This document shows positions 43,180 to 51,764 of a DNA stretch of 64,000 nucleotides, one piece after another. Each line of letters opens with the position of its first letter. Within the stretch, counting starts at the first letter, position 1. The stretch covers positions 6,785,501 through 6,849,500 of the forward strand of contig NZ_CP109009.1 of assembly GCF_036226685.1 (NCBI RefSeq), in the 5' to 3' direction. A program made the translations under genes and the position numbers. This stretch comes from Streptomyces sp. NBC_00690. Lineage in GTDB: Bacteria > Actinomycetota > Actinomycetes > Streptomycetales > Streptomycetaceae. The notes under the pieces were generated by a model. The model ran no database searches, was not told the DNA's origin, and saw nothing but the letters and a program-made list of their open reading frames with translations.

Positions 43180-44255
43180 CAGCACATCCCTGCGGGTTCG
43201 GAGGACTGGCAGACGTTGCCGGTGAAGGTATTTCCGCTGCCTTCGCCGCGATGGACCAGATCGGCGGTGGTGTTGCCGCGTACGTCGTTGTGTTCGATGG
43301 TGTTGTCGGTGTTGGTGGCGCCCACCATGCTCGGCACCAGGACGATGCCTCCGGACATCGGCTGGGAGCCGACGTTGTCCAGGACCTTGTTGCCGCGGAT
43401 GATGCTCGCTTCGGAGCCGGTCAGTACGATTCCCGAGCCCTGGATCGCGGGCAGTCTGGGGGTCGCCGGGCAGAGCTTGTTGTTCTGCTCGACCGTGTTG
43501 CCGATGACGGACATCGCCCCCGCGGCCGGCTTCGACTCGTCGCCGACGATGAACAGCCCGGCACAGTTGGCGGAGATCTCATTGGCCCGGACCGTGAGGT
43601 TGCGGACCCGTCGTACGGTGATTCCGATGCGGTTGTCGGACAGGTGGTTGTCCGCGATCAGGGTTCCGTCGACATCGGTGGCCCCGCCCTCCGCGTCGAT
43701 GGCGTTGGCGAGGAAGATGCCGGCGTCACCGTTTCCGGTGGCGGTGTTGTCACGGAAGACGGCCCGGGTGGAGCGTTGTTGGGCCAGTCCCCAGACTCCG
43801 TTGTCCCGGGCGGTCACCTCGCGCACGCTCAGGCCGTCGGTGTAGGAGGCCCACAGACCGTGCTGCGGGAAGCCCGTTACGGTCAACGACCGGACGGAGA
43901 CGTCCGTGAGGTCCTCATCGGCGGTGCCCACCACACAGATGCCGTGGCCGGCACAGGGGCCGCTGGCCTTGGCGCCGGCAGGTGGTGAGAGCACGGTCCT
44001 TGTGCCCGAGCCGCGCAGGGTCACATCGGATGTGGTGATCCGTACGCTCTCGCGGTAGGTACCGGGGAGGACGAGGACGGTGTCGCCGGGGGAGGCCGCG
44101 TCCAGGGCCGCCTGGATGGACTCGCCCGCGCGCACGAGGTGCGGGGCGGCCGAGGCGGCGGTGGGCGCTGTGGCGACCAGGCCGGTCAGGAGTGTCGCAG
44201 TCATCCCCACAACACATGCGATCTGTCGCTTATGCCGTTTATGTTGTTGCGTCAT
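43179..44255 (-). CDS. secreted right-handed beta-helix protein
   Basis: A 358-residue exported protein. A signal peptide ends near ASAAPHL, followed by a pectate-lyase-like beta-helix of about ten rungs rich in N-x-(I/V)-x-x-N-x-x-G repeats (about residues 45-340), four or more cysteines and a terminal Cys. The family includes carbohydrate lyases, epimerases and inert surface proteins; no catalytic set was recognised. It overlaps the methyltransferase gene by one base. TAGCTT 7 bp before the ATG and no ribosome site suggest a leaderless message. Confidence 0.85.
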   Translation of the reverse strand: MTQQHKRHKRQIACVVGMTATLLTGLVATAPTAASAAPHLVRAGESIQAALDAASPGDTVLVLPGTYRESVRITTSDVTLRGSGTRTVLSPPAGAKASGPCAGHGICVVGTADEDLTDVSVRSLTVTGFPQHGLWASYTDGLSVREVTARDNGVWGLAQQRSTRAVFRDNTATGNGDAGIFLANAIDAEGGATDVDGTLIADNHLSDNRIGITVRRVRNLTVRANEISANCAGLFIVGDESKPAAGAMSVIGNTVEQNNKLCPATPRLPAIQGSGIVLTGSEASIIRGNKVLDNVGSQPMSGGIVLVPSMVGATNTDNTIEHNDVRGNTTADLVHRGEGSGNTFTGNVCQSSEPAGMC

Positions 44256-44579
44256 GAGCCGAAGCTATGGGCCATCATGACCACTCGCCACAGGGGTGGG
44301 GCGGATGGATGGGTTCGGCGCCCGAAGAGGTGGGACGGCCGGCTCGGACGCCCCCGCGCGGGGTGACGCACCGTCCGCACCGGGTGGGTGCCGCCCCCGC
44401 CCATGGCTCCGTCCGCGCGGGTGGGCTCTGACCGCCCCCGGTGCGGTGCCCCCGGGGCGGCTCCACCCGCGCGGACGGGTTCTGGTCGGCGTCGGCGACA
44501 GCGGGTGGTGAGATCACCCGTGCCGTTGCCGGGGACGGCATCGCTCGCGGTCCGCGGACCGCGAGCGATGCCCGACCGG
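44256..44579. other. 324-bp structured intergenic region
   Basis: No gene. Besides the 44537-44572 palindrome, a long imperfect hairpin spans 44409-44478: 16-bp outer arms (44409-44424 with 44463-44478) and an inner CCGCCCC/GGGGCGG stem (44432-44438 with 44454-44460). The part next to 44256 must carry the promoter of the beta-helix gene. Confidence 0.6.
44537..44572 (-). terminator. 36-bp perfect palindrome after the BKACE gene
   Basis: The two 18-base halves (44537-44554, 44555-44572) are exact reverse complements with no spacer; it lies 7 bp beyond the stop of the last gene of the catabolic module. Confidence 0.8.
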
Positions 44580-45302
44580 TCAGCCCCGGGGCGCCAGGGC
44601 GCGAACCGCGCGGACCAGTTCCGCGTTGTCCGCGGCATGGCTGCCGTCGGGCAGTTCCGTACCGTCCTCGAAGCCGATCCGCCCCTGGCAGCCGTCCTCC
44701 TTCGCCGCCTCCACCAGCGCCCATACGGTCGCGGCGTCACCGTGGTAGAGGATCGGGCAGGTCACTCCCGCCTCTTTGATCCGGGCGGCCATCGCACGGG
44801 CCGCCACGACCGCCTCCGCGGGATCCTCCTCGACGGGCTCGATCAGGATGCGCACGTTGTCGTGGAGCGTGGGCGAGGCGAGCAGCGCCGGTACGTCGTC
44901 CATCGTCCACACCGCGCTCTCCAGCACCATGCCGCGCTCGACGACGAGGGCGGCCGTCTCCGTGGCGCCCTCCTCGCTGAAGGCGACCGACGCGAAGTCG
45001 GGCAGGACAGTCCAGGACTTGACCAACTCGTAGCGTTCCTCGGGGCCCGCACAGGTCCACAGTCCGGTGGTGGTGCCGACGACGGCATCCGGGGCGACGG
45101 CGCGGATGGCGGCGAGCACCTCGGCGAGTGCGTCCGGTCGGATGGTCTGTCCGCCGTCCGACTCGCGGACGTGGAAGTGGACGACGTCGGCGCCGGCGGA
45201 GATCACCGCGAGGGTGTCCGCGGCGATCTCCGCCGGGGTGACCGGGACGGCGGGGTGCTCGGACTGCAAGCGCCCGCCGTTGATGGCGGCTTTGAGGAAC
45301 AC
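44580..45302 (-). CDS. DUF849 / BKACE-type beta-keto acid cleavage enzyme
   Basis: A 240-residue TIM-barrel enzyme. The family cleaves beta-keto acids with acetyl-CoA to give acetoacetate and a new acyl-CoA, as in lysine fermentation (Kce). Zn ligands are seen as His42 and His44 in VVHFHVRESD and a late Glu in GRIGFEDG. At 240 residues it is shorter than the usual 270-300. The GTG start follows GAAAGG. As last gene of the importer/hydrolase operon it probably finishes breakdown of an imported compound; the substrate is unknown. Confidence 0.85.
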   Translation of the reverse strand: MFLKAAINGGRLQSEHPAVPVTPAEIAADTLAVISAGADVVHFHVRESDGGQTIRPDALAEVLAAIRAVAPDAVVGTTTGLWTCAGPEERYELVKSWTVLPDFASVAFSEEGATETAALVVERGMVLESAVWTMDDVPALLASPTLHDNVRILIEPVEEDPAEAVVAARAMAARIKEAGVTCPILYHGDAATVWALVEAAKEDGCQGRIGFEDGTELPDGSHAADNAELVRAVRALAPRG

Positions 45303-45343
45303 GATGGGCCTTTCGAATGTGGTTCTGGGTGGTTCTCAGCAGG

Positions 45344-46027
45344 TCAGACGGATGACTGAAGCCGCCGCACGGTTTCGGTGGCACCGGTGAGCGAGCCCAG
45401 CGGCTCGCCCTCCCACAGTTGTGCGATCAACTCGGGCTCCTCGGCGTCATCGGTGATCGCCTCGTCGACGATGGCGGCGAGCCGAGCGGCGGGCGCGATG
45501 ATCAGGCCGTTGGCGTCGCCGAGCACCACATCGCCGGTGTGGACGGGTACGCCGCCGATGGAGACGGGTGCGCCGATCGCGCCGTCCGGGATGCCGTGCA
45601 GCTTGGTGGTCAGGGGGGTGCGGCCGTAGGAGTACACGGGCAGTCCCACCTGGCGCAGGGCGTCGATGTCGGTGCACAGCCCGTCCACCACGGCGCCTGC
45701 GGCACCACGGGCGGCCAGTGCATTGACGACGACCTCGCCGAGCGGGGCGTGGCGTCGATCGCCACCGCAGTCGACGATGACCACGTCACCGGGCCCGACG
45801 AGCCCCGCGACATGGTGCAGCAGGGTCGAGTCGGTGGCGGTGATACGGACGGTCACCGCGCGGCCGACCAGTTTGTCGGTGCCTACCTGCCGCTGGAGCG
45901 CGGGCTCGCAGAAACCTTCCTCCAGGTAGTGGCCGAGAGTGGGGAAGTCCACCTGGCGCAGCTTGTCGAAGAGTTCGGTCTGCTCGGCGTCGAGCGGGCC
46001 GGGCAGTTCGCGGATGTCGAGTGGCAT
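45344..46027 (-). CDS. RraA-like protein (HMG/oxaloacetate aldolase fold)
   Basis: A 227-residue RraA-family protein. The core GDVVIVDCGGDRRHAPLGEVVVNALAARGAAGAVVDG and GDVVLGDANGLIIAP are clear. In characterised 4-hydroxy-4-methyl-2-oxoglutarate aldolases the loop after VVDG carries Arg-Asp; here it reads GLCTDID, so Asp is kept and Arg is lost. It may catalyse a different reaction or be regulatory. It lies 7 bp after the hydrolase gene in the same operon. Confidence 0.82.
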   Translation of the reverse strand: MPLDIRELPGPLDAEQTELFDKLRQVDFPTLGHYLEEGFCEPALQRQVGTDKLVGRAVTVRITATDSTLLHHVAGLVGPGDVVIVDCGGDRRHAPLGEVVVNALAARGAAGAVVDGLCTDIDALRQVGLPVYSYGRTPLTTKLHGIPDGAIGAPVSIGGVPVHTGDVVLGDANGLIIAPAARLAAIVDEAITDDAEEPELIAQLWEGEPLGSLTGATETVRRLQSSV

Positions 46028-46034
46028 GGCGGGG

Positions 46035-46826
46035 TTACCTCGGTCCGATGATGATGCGGCGGTTGCGGAGCACCGGCAGTACGGTGCGGGCCCGGTCGAT
46101 GCGGTCCTTGTCGGCGTTCACGACGAGCAGCGAGCGCTCCTCCTCGCCGAGCGCCGCACGCACCACACCGAGCGGGTCGACGGCCATGCTCATGCCGATG
46201 CAGTCGGGTGTGGTCAGGGACGACGCCACCACCCAGCAGGTGTTCTCGATCGCCCGGGTGCGCACCAGCGTCGACCAGTGGTCCTCCTTGAGCGGACCGC
46301 GAACCCAGGCCGCCGACACGGCGAGCAGATCCGCCCCCATCTCGATCAGCGAGCGGGTGAACTCGGGGAAGCGCACGTCGTAGCAGTTGACCAGGCCGAC
46401 GTTGAAGTCCCCGATGCGGACCACGACGGGCCCGGTGTCGCCGCGCTGGACCCGCCGCGACTCCTGGTAGTTGAAGGCGTCGTAGAGGTGCATCTTGCGG
46501 TAGAGGCCGAGCACCTCGCCGTTCGCGTCGACGGCGGCGATGGTGTTGTACGGCAGCGCCGTACCGCTGTCCTCGTAGCCGGGCGCGATGATCGCGATGC
46601 CCAACTCGGACGCGATCCGGCTGACACCCTCGATGAAGCCCGGCCAGTGGGCCTCCGCGAGCTCCCGCAGGGGGGTGTCGCAGGCGTCGGACGGGATCAT
46701 CGCCTCTTCGGGGAAGATGATGAGTTCGGCACCCTGCTCGGCCGCCTCCCGGGTCATCTCCTCGATGACGACGAGGTTGGCCGCCGCGTCTGCGGTCGGG
46801 GCGAACTGTGCTGCGGCGACCTTCAC
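46035..46826 (-). CDS. nitrilase-superfamily carbon-nitrogen hydrolase
   Basis: A 263-residue amidase-type hydrolase with the complete Glu40 (FPEEAM), Lys111 (YRKMHLYD), Cys148 (VNCYDVRFPE) triad. The family hydrolyses amides, N-carbamoyl compounds or nitriles in the cytoplasm. GTG 46826 is selected because AAGGAGG stands in front; the much longer frame overlaps the ATPase gene. Its position behind an importer suggests it releases ammonia or an amine from the imported compound. Confidence 0.92.
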   Translation of the reverse strand: MKVAAAQFAPTADAAANLVVIEEMTREAAEQGAELIIFPEEAMIPSDACDTPLRELAEAHWPGFIEGVSRIASELGIAIIAPGYEDSGTALPYNTIAAVDANGEVLGLYRKMHLYDAFNYQESRRVQRGDTGPVVVRIGDFNVGLVNCYDVRFPEFTRSLIEMGADLLAVSAAWVRGPLKEDHWSTLVRTRAIENTCWVVASSLTTPDCIGMSMAVDPLGVVRAALGEEERSLLVVNADKDRIDRARTVLPVLRNRRIIIGPR

Positions 46827-46944
46827 GGTCGGGCCTCCTTGGTCAGGGGCAGGGCGATGGGGGACGTCGTTGAGTTCTCGACGGTCGCGCGGACCGGTGC
46901 GGGGTAGGCCGTCGGGGGGTGTGCCCCACGGCTCGGCGGGCGGT

Positions 46945-48060
46945 TCACCGGTCCAGCACCCGGGAGCGCTGGGGGTCCCACCCGGCCCACACCGGATCGC
47001 CCACGGCCAGGGAGCTGCGGTCGGCGCCACGGGCCTCGGCGACGAAGTCGCTGCCGTCCGCGAGGGTGAGGTGGTAGCGGGTGGCGTTGCCCAGGTAGAC
47101 GATCTGCTGGAGCGTGCCCGGGAGGCTGATCGGCTCTCCGGCCAGGTCGTTCTCGACCCGCCCAAGCCGTACGTTCTCCGGGCGGATCGCCAGATGGACC
47201 GCGGTGCCGTCGGCGACGCCGTGCCCGTCCGGAACCGGGATGTTGCCGAGTTCGTCCACTCCGAGCCGTCCGCCGCCGAGCGTGCCGGTGAGGAAGTTGG
47301 ACGTGCCGATGAAGTCGGCGACGAACCGGGTGGCGGGACGCTCGTAGATGGCTTCGGGGCTGTCGACCTGGAGGACCCGACCACCGTCCATGATCGCGAT
47401 GCGATCGGACATGGTCAGTGCCTCCTCCTGGTCGTGGGTGACCGTCACGAATGTGACCCCGACCTCGCGCTGGATCTTCTTGAGCTCCAACTGCATCTCG
47501 GCCCGCAGCTTCTGGTCCAGCGCCCCGAGCGGCTCGTCGAGCAGCAGCAGCGAGGGGCGGCCGATCAGTGCCCGTGCGATGGCGACACGCTGCCGTTGTC
47601 CACCGGAGAGCTGGGCGATGGAGCGCTCGCCGTATCCCTCAAGCCGGACCAGGGCGAGTGCCTCGGTCACCTTCTGGGCGATGTCGGCCTTGGGGTGGCT
47701 GCGTCGCACCTTCAGTTCGAAGGCAACGTTGTCCCGCACATCGAGGTGGGGGAAGAGGGCATAGCTCTGGAAGAGCATGTTGAGGTCTCGCTTGTGCGGC
47801 GGTACGCCCGTGGCGGGGACGCCGCCGAGTTCGACCGTGCCCTCGGTGGGCACCTCGAAGCCGGTGATCATCCGCATCAGGGTGGTCTTGCCGCAGCCGG
47901 AGGGCCCCAGGATGGAGAAGAACTCGTTGCGCCGGATGTCGAGGGTCACGTCCTGGACGGCGGGGGTGCCGGCGAACGTCTTGCCGACCCCGGTGAGCCG
48001 TACCGCCGGTGTGTCCGTCTCCGGGGGCGCCTTCTGCGGCGCGGGTGTCGATACCGTCAT
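46945..48060 (-). CDS. PotA-like ABC transporter ATPase
   Basis: A 371-residue ATPase. Walker A GPSGCGKTT, signature LSGGQRQR, Walker B LLLLDEPLGALD, H-loop VTHDQEEA and a C-terminal TOBE domain (about 290-365) mark the spermidine/putrescine or related MOI importer class. It starts one base after the binding-protein stop on the minus strand and energises the two permeases encoded upstream. Confidence 0.94.
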   Translation of the reverse strand: MTVSTPAPQKAPPETDTPAVRLTGVGKTFAGTPAVQDVTLDIRRNEFFSILGPSGCGKTTLMRMITGFEVPTEGTVELGGVPATGVPPHKRDLNMLFQSYALFPHLDVRDNVAFELKVRRSHPKADIAQKVTEALALVRLEGYGERSIAQLSGGQRQRVAIARALIGRPSLLLLDEPLGALDQKLRAEMQLELKKIQREVGVTFVTVTHDQEEALTMSDRIAIMDGGRVLQVDSPEAIYERPATRFVADFIGTSNFLTGTLGGGRLGVDELGNIPVPDGHGVADGTAVHLAIRPENVRLGRVENDLAGEPISLPGTLQQIVYLGNATRYHLTLADGSDFVAEARGADRSSLAVGDPVWAGWDPQRSRVLDR

Positions 48061-48061
48061 G

Positions 48062-49138
48062 TCAGGACGCCTTCACCTTGGTCCAGCCCTGCTGGAAGTG
48101 CTTCATGGCCTGGCCCGGGTCGAGCAGGAAGTCCGCGTTGGCGATGGCCTCGTCGGACGCGTAGATCGCCGGGTTGTCCAGCGTCTTCTTGTCCTTGATG
48201 AGGTCACGGGCCTTGGCGTTGGTGCTCGCACTGCCGCCGTCGTCGGTGGCCATGGCGGCGATCTCGGGCTTCAGCAGGTAGTTGATGAACTGGTACGCCG
48301 CATCGGTGTTCTTGGCGCCCTTGGGTATGGAGAGCCCGTCCGTCCAGATGGAGCCGCCCTCCTCGGGGATGACGTAGTGGACGTTCGGGTTGGCCGCGAC
48401 GACCTTCGCCATCGCCGTACCGCTCCACGCCTCGGCGGCGCACGCCTGGCCGGTGGAGAGCAGTTGCGGGTAGTTGGTCGAGTTGTAGCCGGCGAGCATC
48501 TTCTTCTGCTCGGTGAGCGCCTCGGTGGCCTTCTTGATCTCGCCCTCGTCGGTGCTGGTCGCCCGGGAGCCGGTCACCTGGAGGCCCGCGATGTAGGCGG
48601 CCAACATGTTGTCCAACATGTAGACCTTGCCCTTGTACTTCTTGTCGAACAGGGTCTTCCAGCTGGTCGCGGACGGGATGCACTTGTCGTTGTACGCGAA
48701 GCCCGTGGTGCCCCAGATCCAGGGGATGCTGTATTTGTTGCCCTTGTCGTAGGACGGGTCCCGGAACTTCTCCGCCAGGTTGTCCAGGCCCTGGATGCGC
48801 GCGTGGTCCAACGGCTGGATCAGCTTCTGACCGATGAGCTGCTGCACGCTGTACTGGCTGGGCTCGATGAGGTCGTACGCGGCCGAGCCCGAGCTGAGCT
48901 TGGCGGTCATCGTCTCGTTGCTGTCGAAGGTGTCGAGGGTGACCTTGATGCCGGTCTCCTTCTCGAACTTCTGCACCACGGTCTCGGGGATCTCCCCGGC
49001 CCAGGCGTAGATGTTCAGTTCCTTGCCCCCGCCGCCCGCGGAGTCGGAGTCCGAGCCGCCGCAGCCGGTGGCGACCAGGGCGGTGACGGTGGCGATGGAG
49101 GCGGCCAGGACGGTTCGCCGAAGAGTTCTTCCACGCAT
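48062..49138 (-). CDS. PotD-like substrate-binding lipoprotein
   Basis: A 358-residue binding protein with a lipobox (VATGC, Cys26) and the polyamine-binding-protein core (ELNIYAWAGEIPETVVQKFE, LIEPSQYSVQQLIGQ, TTGFAYND). Homologues bind putrescine, spermidine or related cations and amides. The Cys-anchored protein should present ligand to the potBC-like permeases. ATG 49138 is preceded by GAAAGG. Confidence 0.9.
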   Translation of the reverse strand: MRGRTLRRTVLAASIATVTALVATGCGGSDSDSAGGGGKELNIYAWAGEIPETVVQKFEKETGIKVTLDTFDSNETMTAKLSSGSAAYDLIEPSQYSVQQLIGQKLIQPLDHARIQGLDNLAEKFRDPSYDKGNKYSIPWIWGTTGFAYNDKCIPSATSWKTLFDKKYKGKVYMLDNMLAAYIAGLQVTGSRATSTDEGEIKKATEALTEQKKMLAGYNSTNYPQLLSTGQACAAEAWSGTAMAKVVAANPNVHYVIPEEGGSIWTDGLSIPKGAKNTDAAYQFINYLLKPEIAAMATDDGGSASTNAKARDLIKDKKTLDNPAIYASDEAIANADFLLDPGQAMKHFQQGWTKVKAS

Positions 49139-49194
49139 GACGGGGTGCCTTTCACTGGAATTCTCAAGCCGGGGGAGGGTGGTGGTGCAAGGGA

Positions 49195-49992
49195 TCAGGA
49201 GCGTTCGCCGCCGACGAGGACGCGGCGCATCTGGCGCATTCCGACACCGAGGATGATCAGCAGGGTGAACAGCACGAGCAGCGTGCCCAGTGCGTTGATC
49301 TCGGGCGTCAGACCGCCCTTGAGCATCGAGTACACCCGCAGCGGGAGGGTGGTGCTGCCGACGCCGTTGGTGAACGTCGACATGACGATGTTGCCGAAGG
49401 AGATGGTGAAGCAGAGCAGCCAGGCGGCCAGCAGCGGCTGACGCAGCAGCGGCAGCGTCACCCGGCGGAACGCCTGCCAGGCGTTGCAGCCGAGATCGGT
49501 GGCCGCTTCCGCGAGGGAGGAGTCCAGGGCGTTGTAGGCACCCAGGACGATCAGTGCCGCGTACGGCAGGGTCACCACGAGGTGGCCCAGGACCAGGGTC
49601 GTCATGCCCAGGTCGGCGCCCATCGCTCCGAAGACCGACAGCAGGGCCACGCCGAGCACGATCTCGGGAATGATCAGCGGCAGGAAGAGACTGCCGGAGA
49701 ACAGCGCCTTGCCCTTGCCGCGCAGTCGCGCCATGCCCATGGCGGCCAGCAGACCGCAGGCGGTGGCGAGCGTCGCCGAGATCAGTGCGACTTCGGCGCT
49801 GACCCTCAGCGCGGCCAGCAGTTCGGTGTTGTCGGCGAGCTTTCCGTACCAGCGGGTGGAGAAACCGGCCCACTTGTAGGTGATCTCCGAGTCGTTGAAG
49901 GAGAGCACGACGACGACGATGATCGGGATGTAGAGGAAGGCGATGACACCGCGGGCGAGCCAAGCGGTGACGGTGTCCAGGGCGTGCTTCAT
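49195..49992 (-). CDS. PotC-like ABC permease
   Basis: A 265-residue permease with about six helices and the docking loop SSLAEAATDLGCNAWQAFRRV. It overlaps the potB-like gene by 4 bp (ATGA) and is followed 56 bp later by the binding-protein gene. Confidence 0.92.
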   Translation of the reverse strand: MKHALDTVTAWLARGVIAFLYIPIIVVVVLSFNDSEITYKWAGFSTRWYGKLADNTELLAALRVSAEVALISATLATACGLLAAMGMARLRGKGKALFSGSLFLPLIIPEIVLGVALLSVFGAMGADLGMTTLVLGHLVVTLPYAALIVLGAYNALDSSLAEAATDLGCNAWQAFRRVTLPLLRQPLLAAWLLCFTISFGNIVMSTFTNGVGSTTLPLRVYSMLKGGLTPEINALGTLLVLFTLLIILGVGMRQMRRVLVGGERS

Positions 49993-50918
49993 GCCGTCTT
50001 CCTCCTCAGGCGTCGGGCGGCCAGTCCGAACACCGCCATGGAGGCGACCATCAGCACCAGCAGGACCACGGAGGCCGCGGCACCCATGGGCTGGTTACGG
50101 AACTCGGTGTACAGGGTCACGATGAGGTTGCCGACGAGTTGGTCGCGTCCGCCGCCCAGCAGTACGGGGATGACGAAGACGCCGAGGGTCGGGATGAAGG
50201 TCAGCAGCGCCGCGGCGAGCATTCCCGGTCGGGCGATGGGCAGCAGCACCCGGCTGTGCACCCGCCACCAACCGCAGCCGAGGTCACGGGCGGCCTCGCC
50301 GAGCGAGTTGTCCACCCCGCGCAGGGAGGCATAGATCGGGAAGATCGCGGTGGGGAGGAAGGCGTACACCAGACCGATGAAGGAGGCGCCCTGGCTCGGA
50401 ATCCACTGGGTGGGGCCGCTGGTGAAGCCGATGGCGTCCGTGAGGCTGTTCACCGGGCCGCCGGGGCTGAGCAGATTGATCCAGGCGAAGGTGCGGACCA
50501 GGAAGTCCGTCCAGAACGGCAGGATGATCAGCAGGAGCAGCAGCATCTGACGCTGGGGCGGTCGGCTCGCGAGGTAGTACGACACCACATAGCCGAGGAC
50601 CAGACAGACCATGGTGTTGAGCGCTGCCATGCCCAGGCTGTATCCGAAGACCTTGAGGTAGATCGGGTCGAGCAGGTCCTGGTAGTTCGCCAGGGTGAAG
50701 CCGCCCTGTATGCCGCCGTAGGAGTCGGCCGACGCGAAACTGTTGCGGACCACCAGCAGCAGGGGGACGAGGACCAGACCCACCACCGTGAGCCCGGCCG
50801 GCGCGAGGAGTGCCGTCGTCACGACTGCCTTGCGGGCCCGCGCCTCCTTTCCGGCAGCGCCGGGCTGCTGGGGCCCGGTCGCCGGGGAAACGGGCGGCTG
50901 CGCGGTGGTGACCGTCAC
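49989..50918 (-). CDS. PotB-like ABC permease
   Basis: A 309-residue permease with six helices and the loop NSLGEAARDLGCGWWRVHSRV. The GTG at 50918 has no ribosome site of its own. Instead it overlaps the stop codon of a 12-codon frame that does have one, so translation is probably coupled. Longer in-frame extensions upstream cross the regulatory region and are rejected. Confidence 0.88.
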   Translation of the reverse strand: MTVTTAQPPVSPATGPQQPGAAGKEARARKAVVTTALLAPAGLTVVGLVLVPLLLVVRNSFASADSYGGIQGGFTLANYQDLLDPIYLKVFGYSLGMAALNTMVCLVLGYVVSYYLASRPPQRQMLLLLLIILPFWTDFLVRTFAWINLLSPGGPVNSLTDAIGFTSGPTQWIPSQGASFIGLVYAFLPTAIFPIYASLRGVDNSLGEAARDLGCGWWRVHSRVLLPIARPGMLAAALLTFIPTLGVFVIPVLLGGGRDQLVGNLIVTLYTEFRNQPMGAAASVVLLVLMVASMAVFGLAARRLRRKTA

Positions 50919-50953
50919 CGGGACGTCCGGTCGGGGGGAGGTGTGGTGTGCAT
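50915..50953 (-). CDS. 12-codon leader frame coupled to the potB-like gene
   Basis: AAGGAG (complement of 50962-50967), 8-nt gap, ATG 50953, then MHTTPPPDRTSR and TGA at 50917-50915, which overlaps the permease GTG (GTGA). Three consecutive prolines are a known ribosome-slowing signal. It may be a regulatory leader or simply the loading site for ribosomes that reinitiate at potB. Confidence 0.5.
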   Translation of the reverse strand: MHTTPPPDRTSR

Positions 50954-51041
50954 GCGCTGGTCTCCTTGTCCGGGGCGGTTGGGGTGGACACAGCGTCCGG
51001 TAGGGAGAGACCCTGCGGATAGATGAACCAGCGACGAATAC

Positions 51042-51067
51042 CGTGGAAAGCAGGGTGTATTTCCACG
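51042..51067. promoter_or_regulatory. candidate operator between importer operon and Lrp gene
   Basis: CGTGGAAA (51042-51049) and TTTCCACG (51060-51067) are perfect 8-bp arms 10 bp apart, in the AT-rich part of the divergent gap. Position and size fit a site for the adjacent Lrp/AsnC regulator. Confidence 0.55.
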
Positions 51068-51189
51068 TATCTCGTAGTCGGTAGGTAAATCGACATGAGT
51101 GGGCGATGATAGATGGAGCTAGCACATACCTCTGTCGGGCCCGACTCACCAGCGGGGTCGCCCGGCGGCCGTCCGCTCGGAGGTGCCCG

Positions 51190-51675
51190 GTGATCGACGA
51201 CCTCGATCGACAGATCATCGACCAGTTGCGGGTGGACGGGCGCCGTTCCTTCGCCGAGATCGGTCGTACGGTCGGACTCTCGGAAGCCTCTGTGCGCGCC
51301 CGCTACCAGCGGCTTCAGCGCAAGGGCATCCTCCAGGTGGTGGGGATGACCGACGCGGTCCGGATGGGAGAGATGGAAGTGCACCTGGCCGTCCGGGTGC
51401 ACCACATTCCGGTCGCCCTGGTGGCGCGAGAGCTCTCCCGGATGCCGGAAGTGCGCTACGTGGCCTCTTGTGTGGGGCCCTATGACCTGATCGTGGACGT
51501 GCGCTGTCGGGATCTCGAACACCTGGCGGAACTGCTCACCGAGCGGGTGCGCCGTGTGAACGGGGTCGCACATGCGGAGGCGTTCACCGTGCTGGAAGTG
51601 CTCAAGGACTCGTACCTCTGGGCCGGTTTTCGTGAGGTGCCGGTGCGCCCGGGGGAGCGGATCATCCCGAGCTAG
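51190..51675 (+). CDS. Lrp/AsnC-family regulator (divergent from importer operon)
   Basis: A 161-residue regulator. The N-terminal winged helix (DRQIIDQLRVDGRRSFAEIGRTVGLSEASVRARYQRLQ) is followed by a RAM ligand-binding domain. Such proteins sense amino acids or related small molecules. GTG 51190 has GGAGG at 51179-51183; the longer frame runs into the promoter. It is divergent from the importer/hydrolase operon, which it probably controls. Confidence 0.9.
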   Translation: MIDDLDRQIIDQLRVDGRRSFAEIGRTVGLSEASVRARYQRLQRKGILQVVGMTDAVRMGEMEVHLAVRVHHIPVALVARELSRMPEVRYVASCVGPYDLIVDVRCRDLEHLAELLTERVRRVNGVAHAEAFTVLEVLKDSYLWAGFREVPVRPGERIIPS

Positions 51676-51764
51676 GTTGTGTCCTGACGCATCCCGTCCG
51701 GCCTGCGGCGCCCTTCCGGCTCGGGCGGCGCCGTACACGTCGGACGCTCCCTTAGTGGGGTTCC

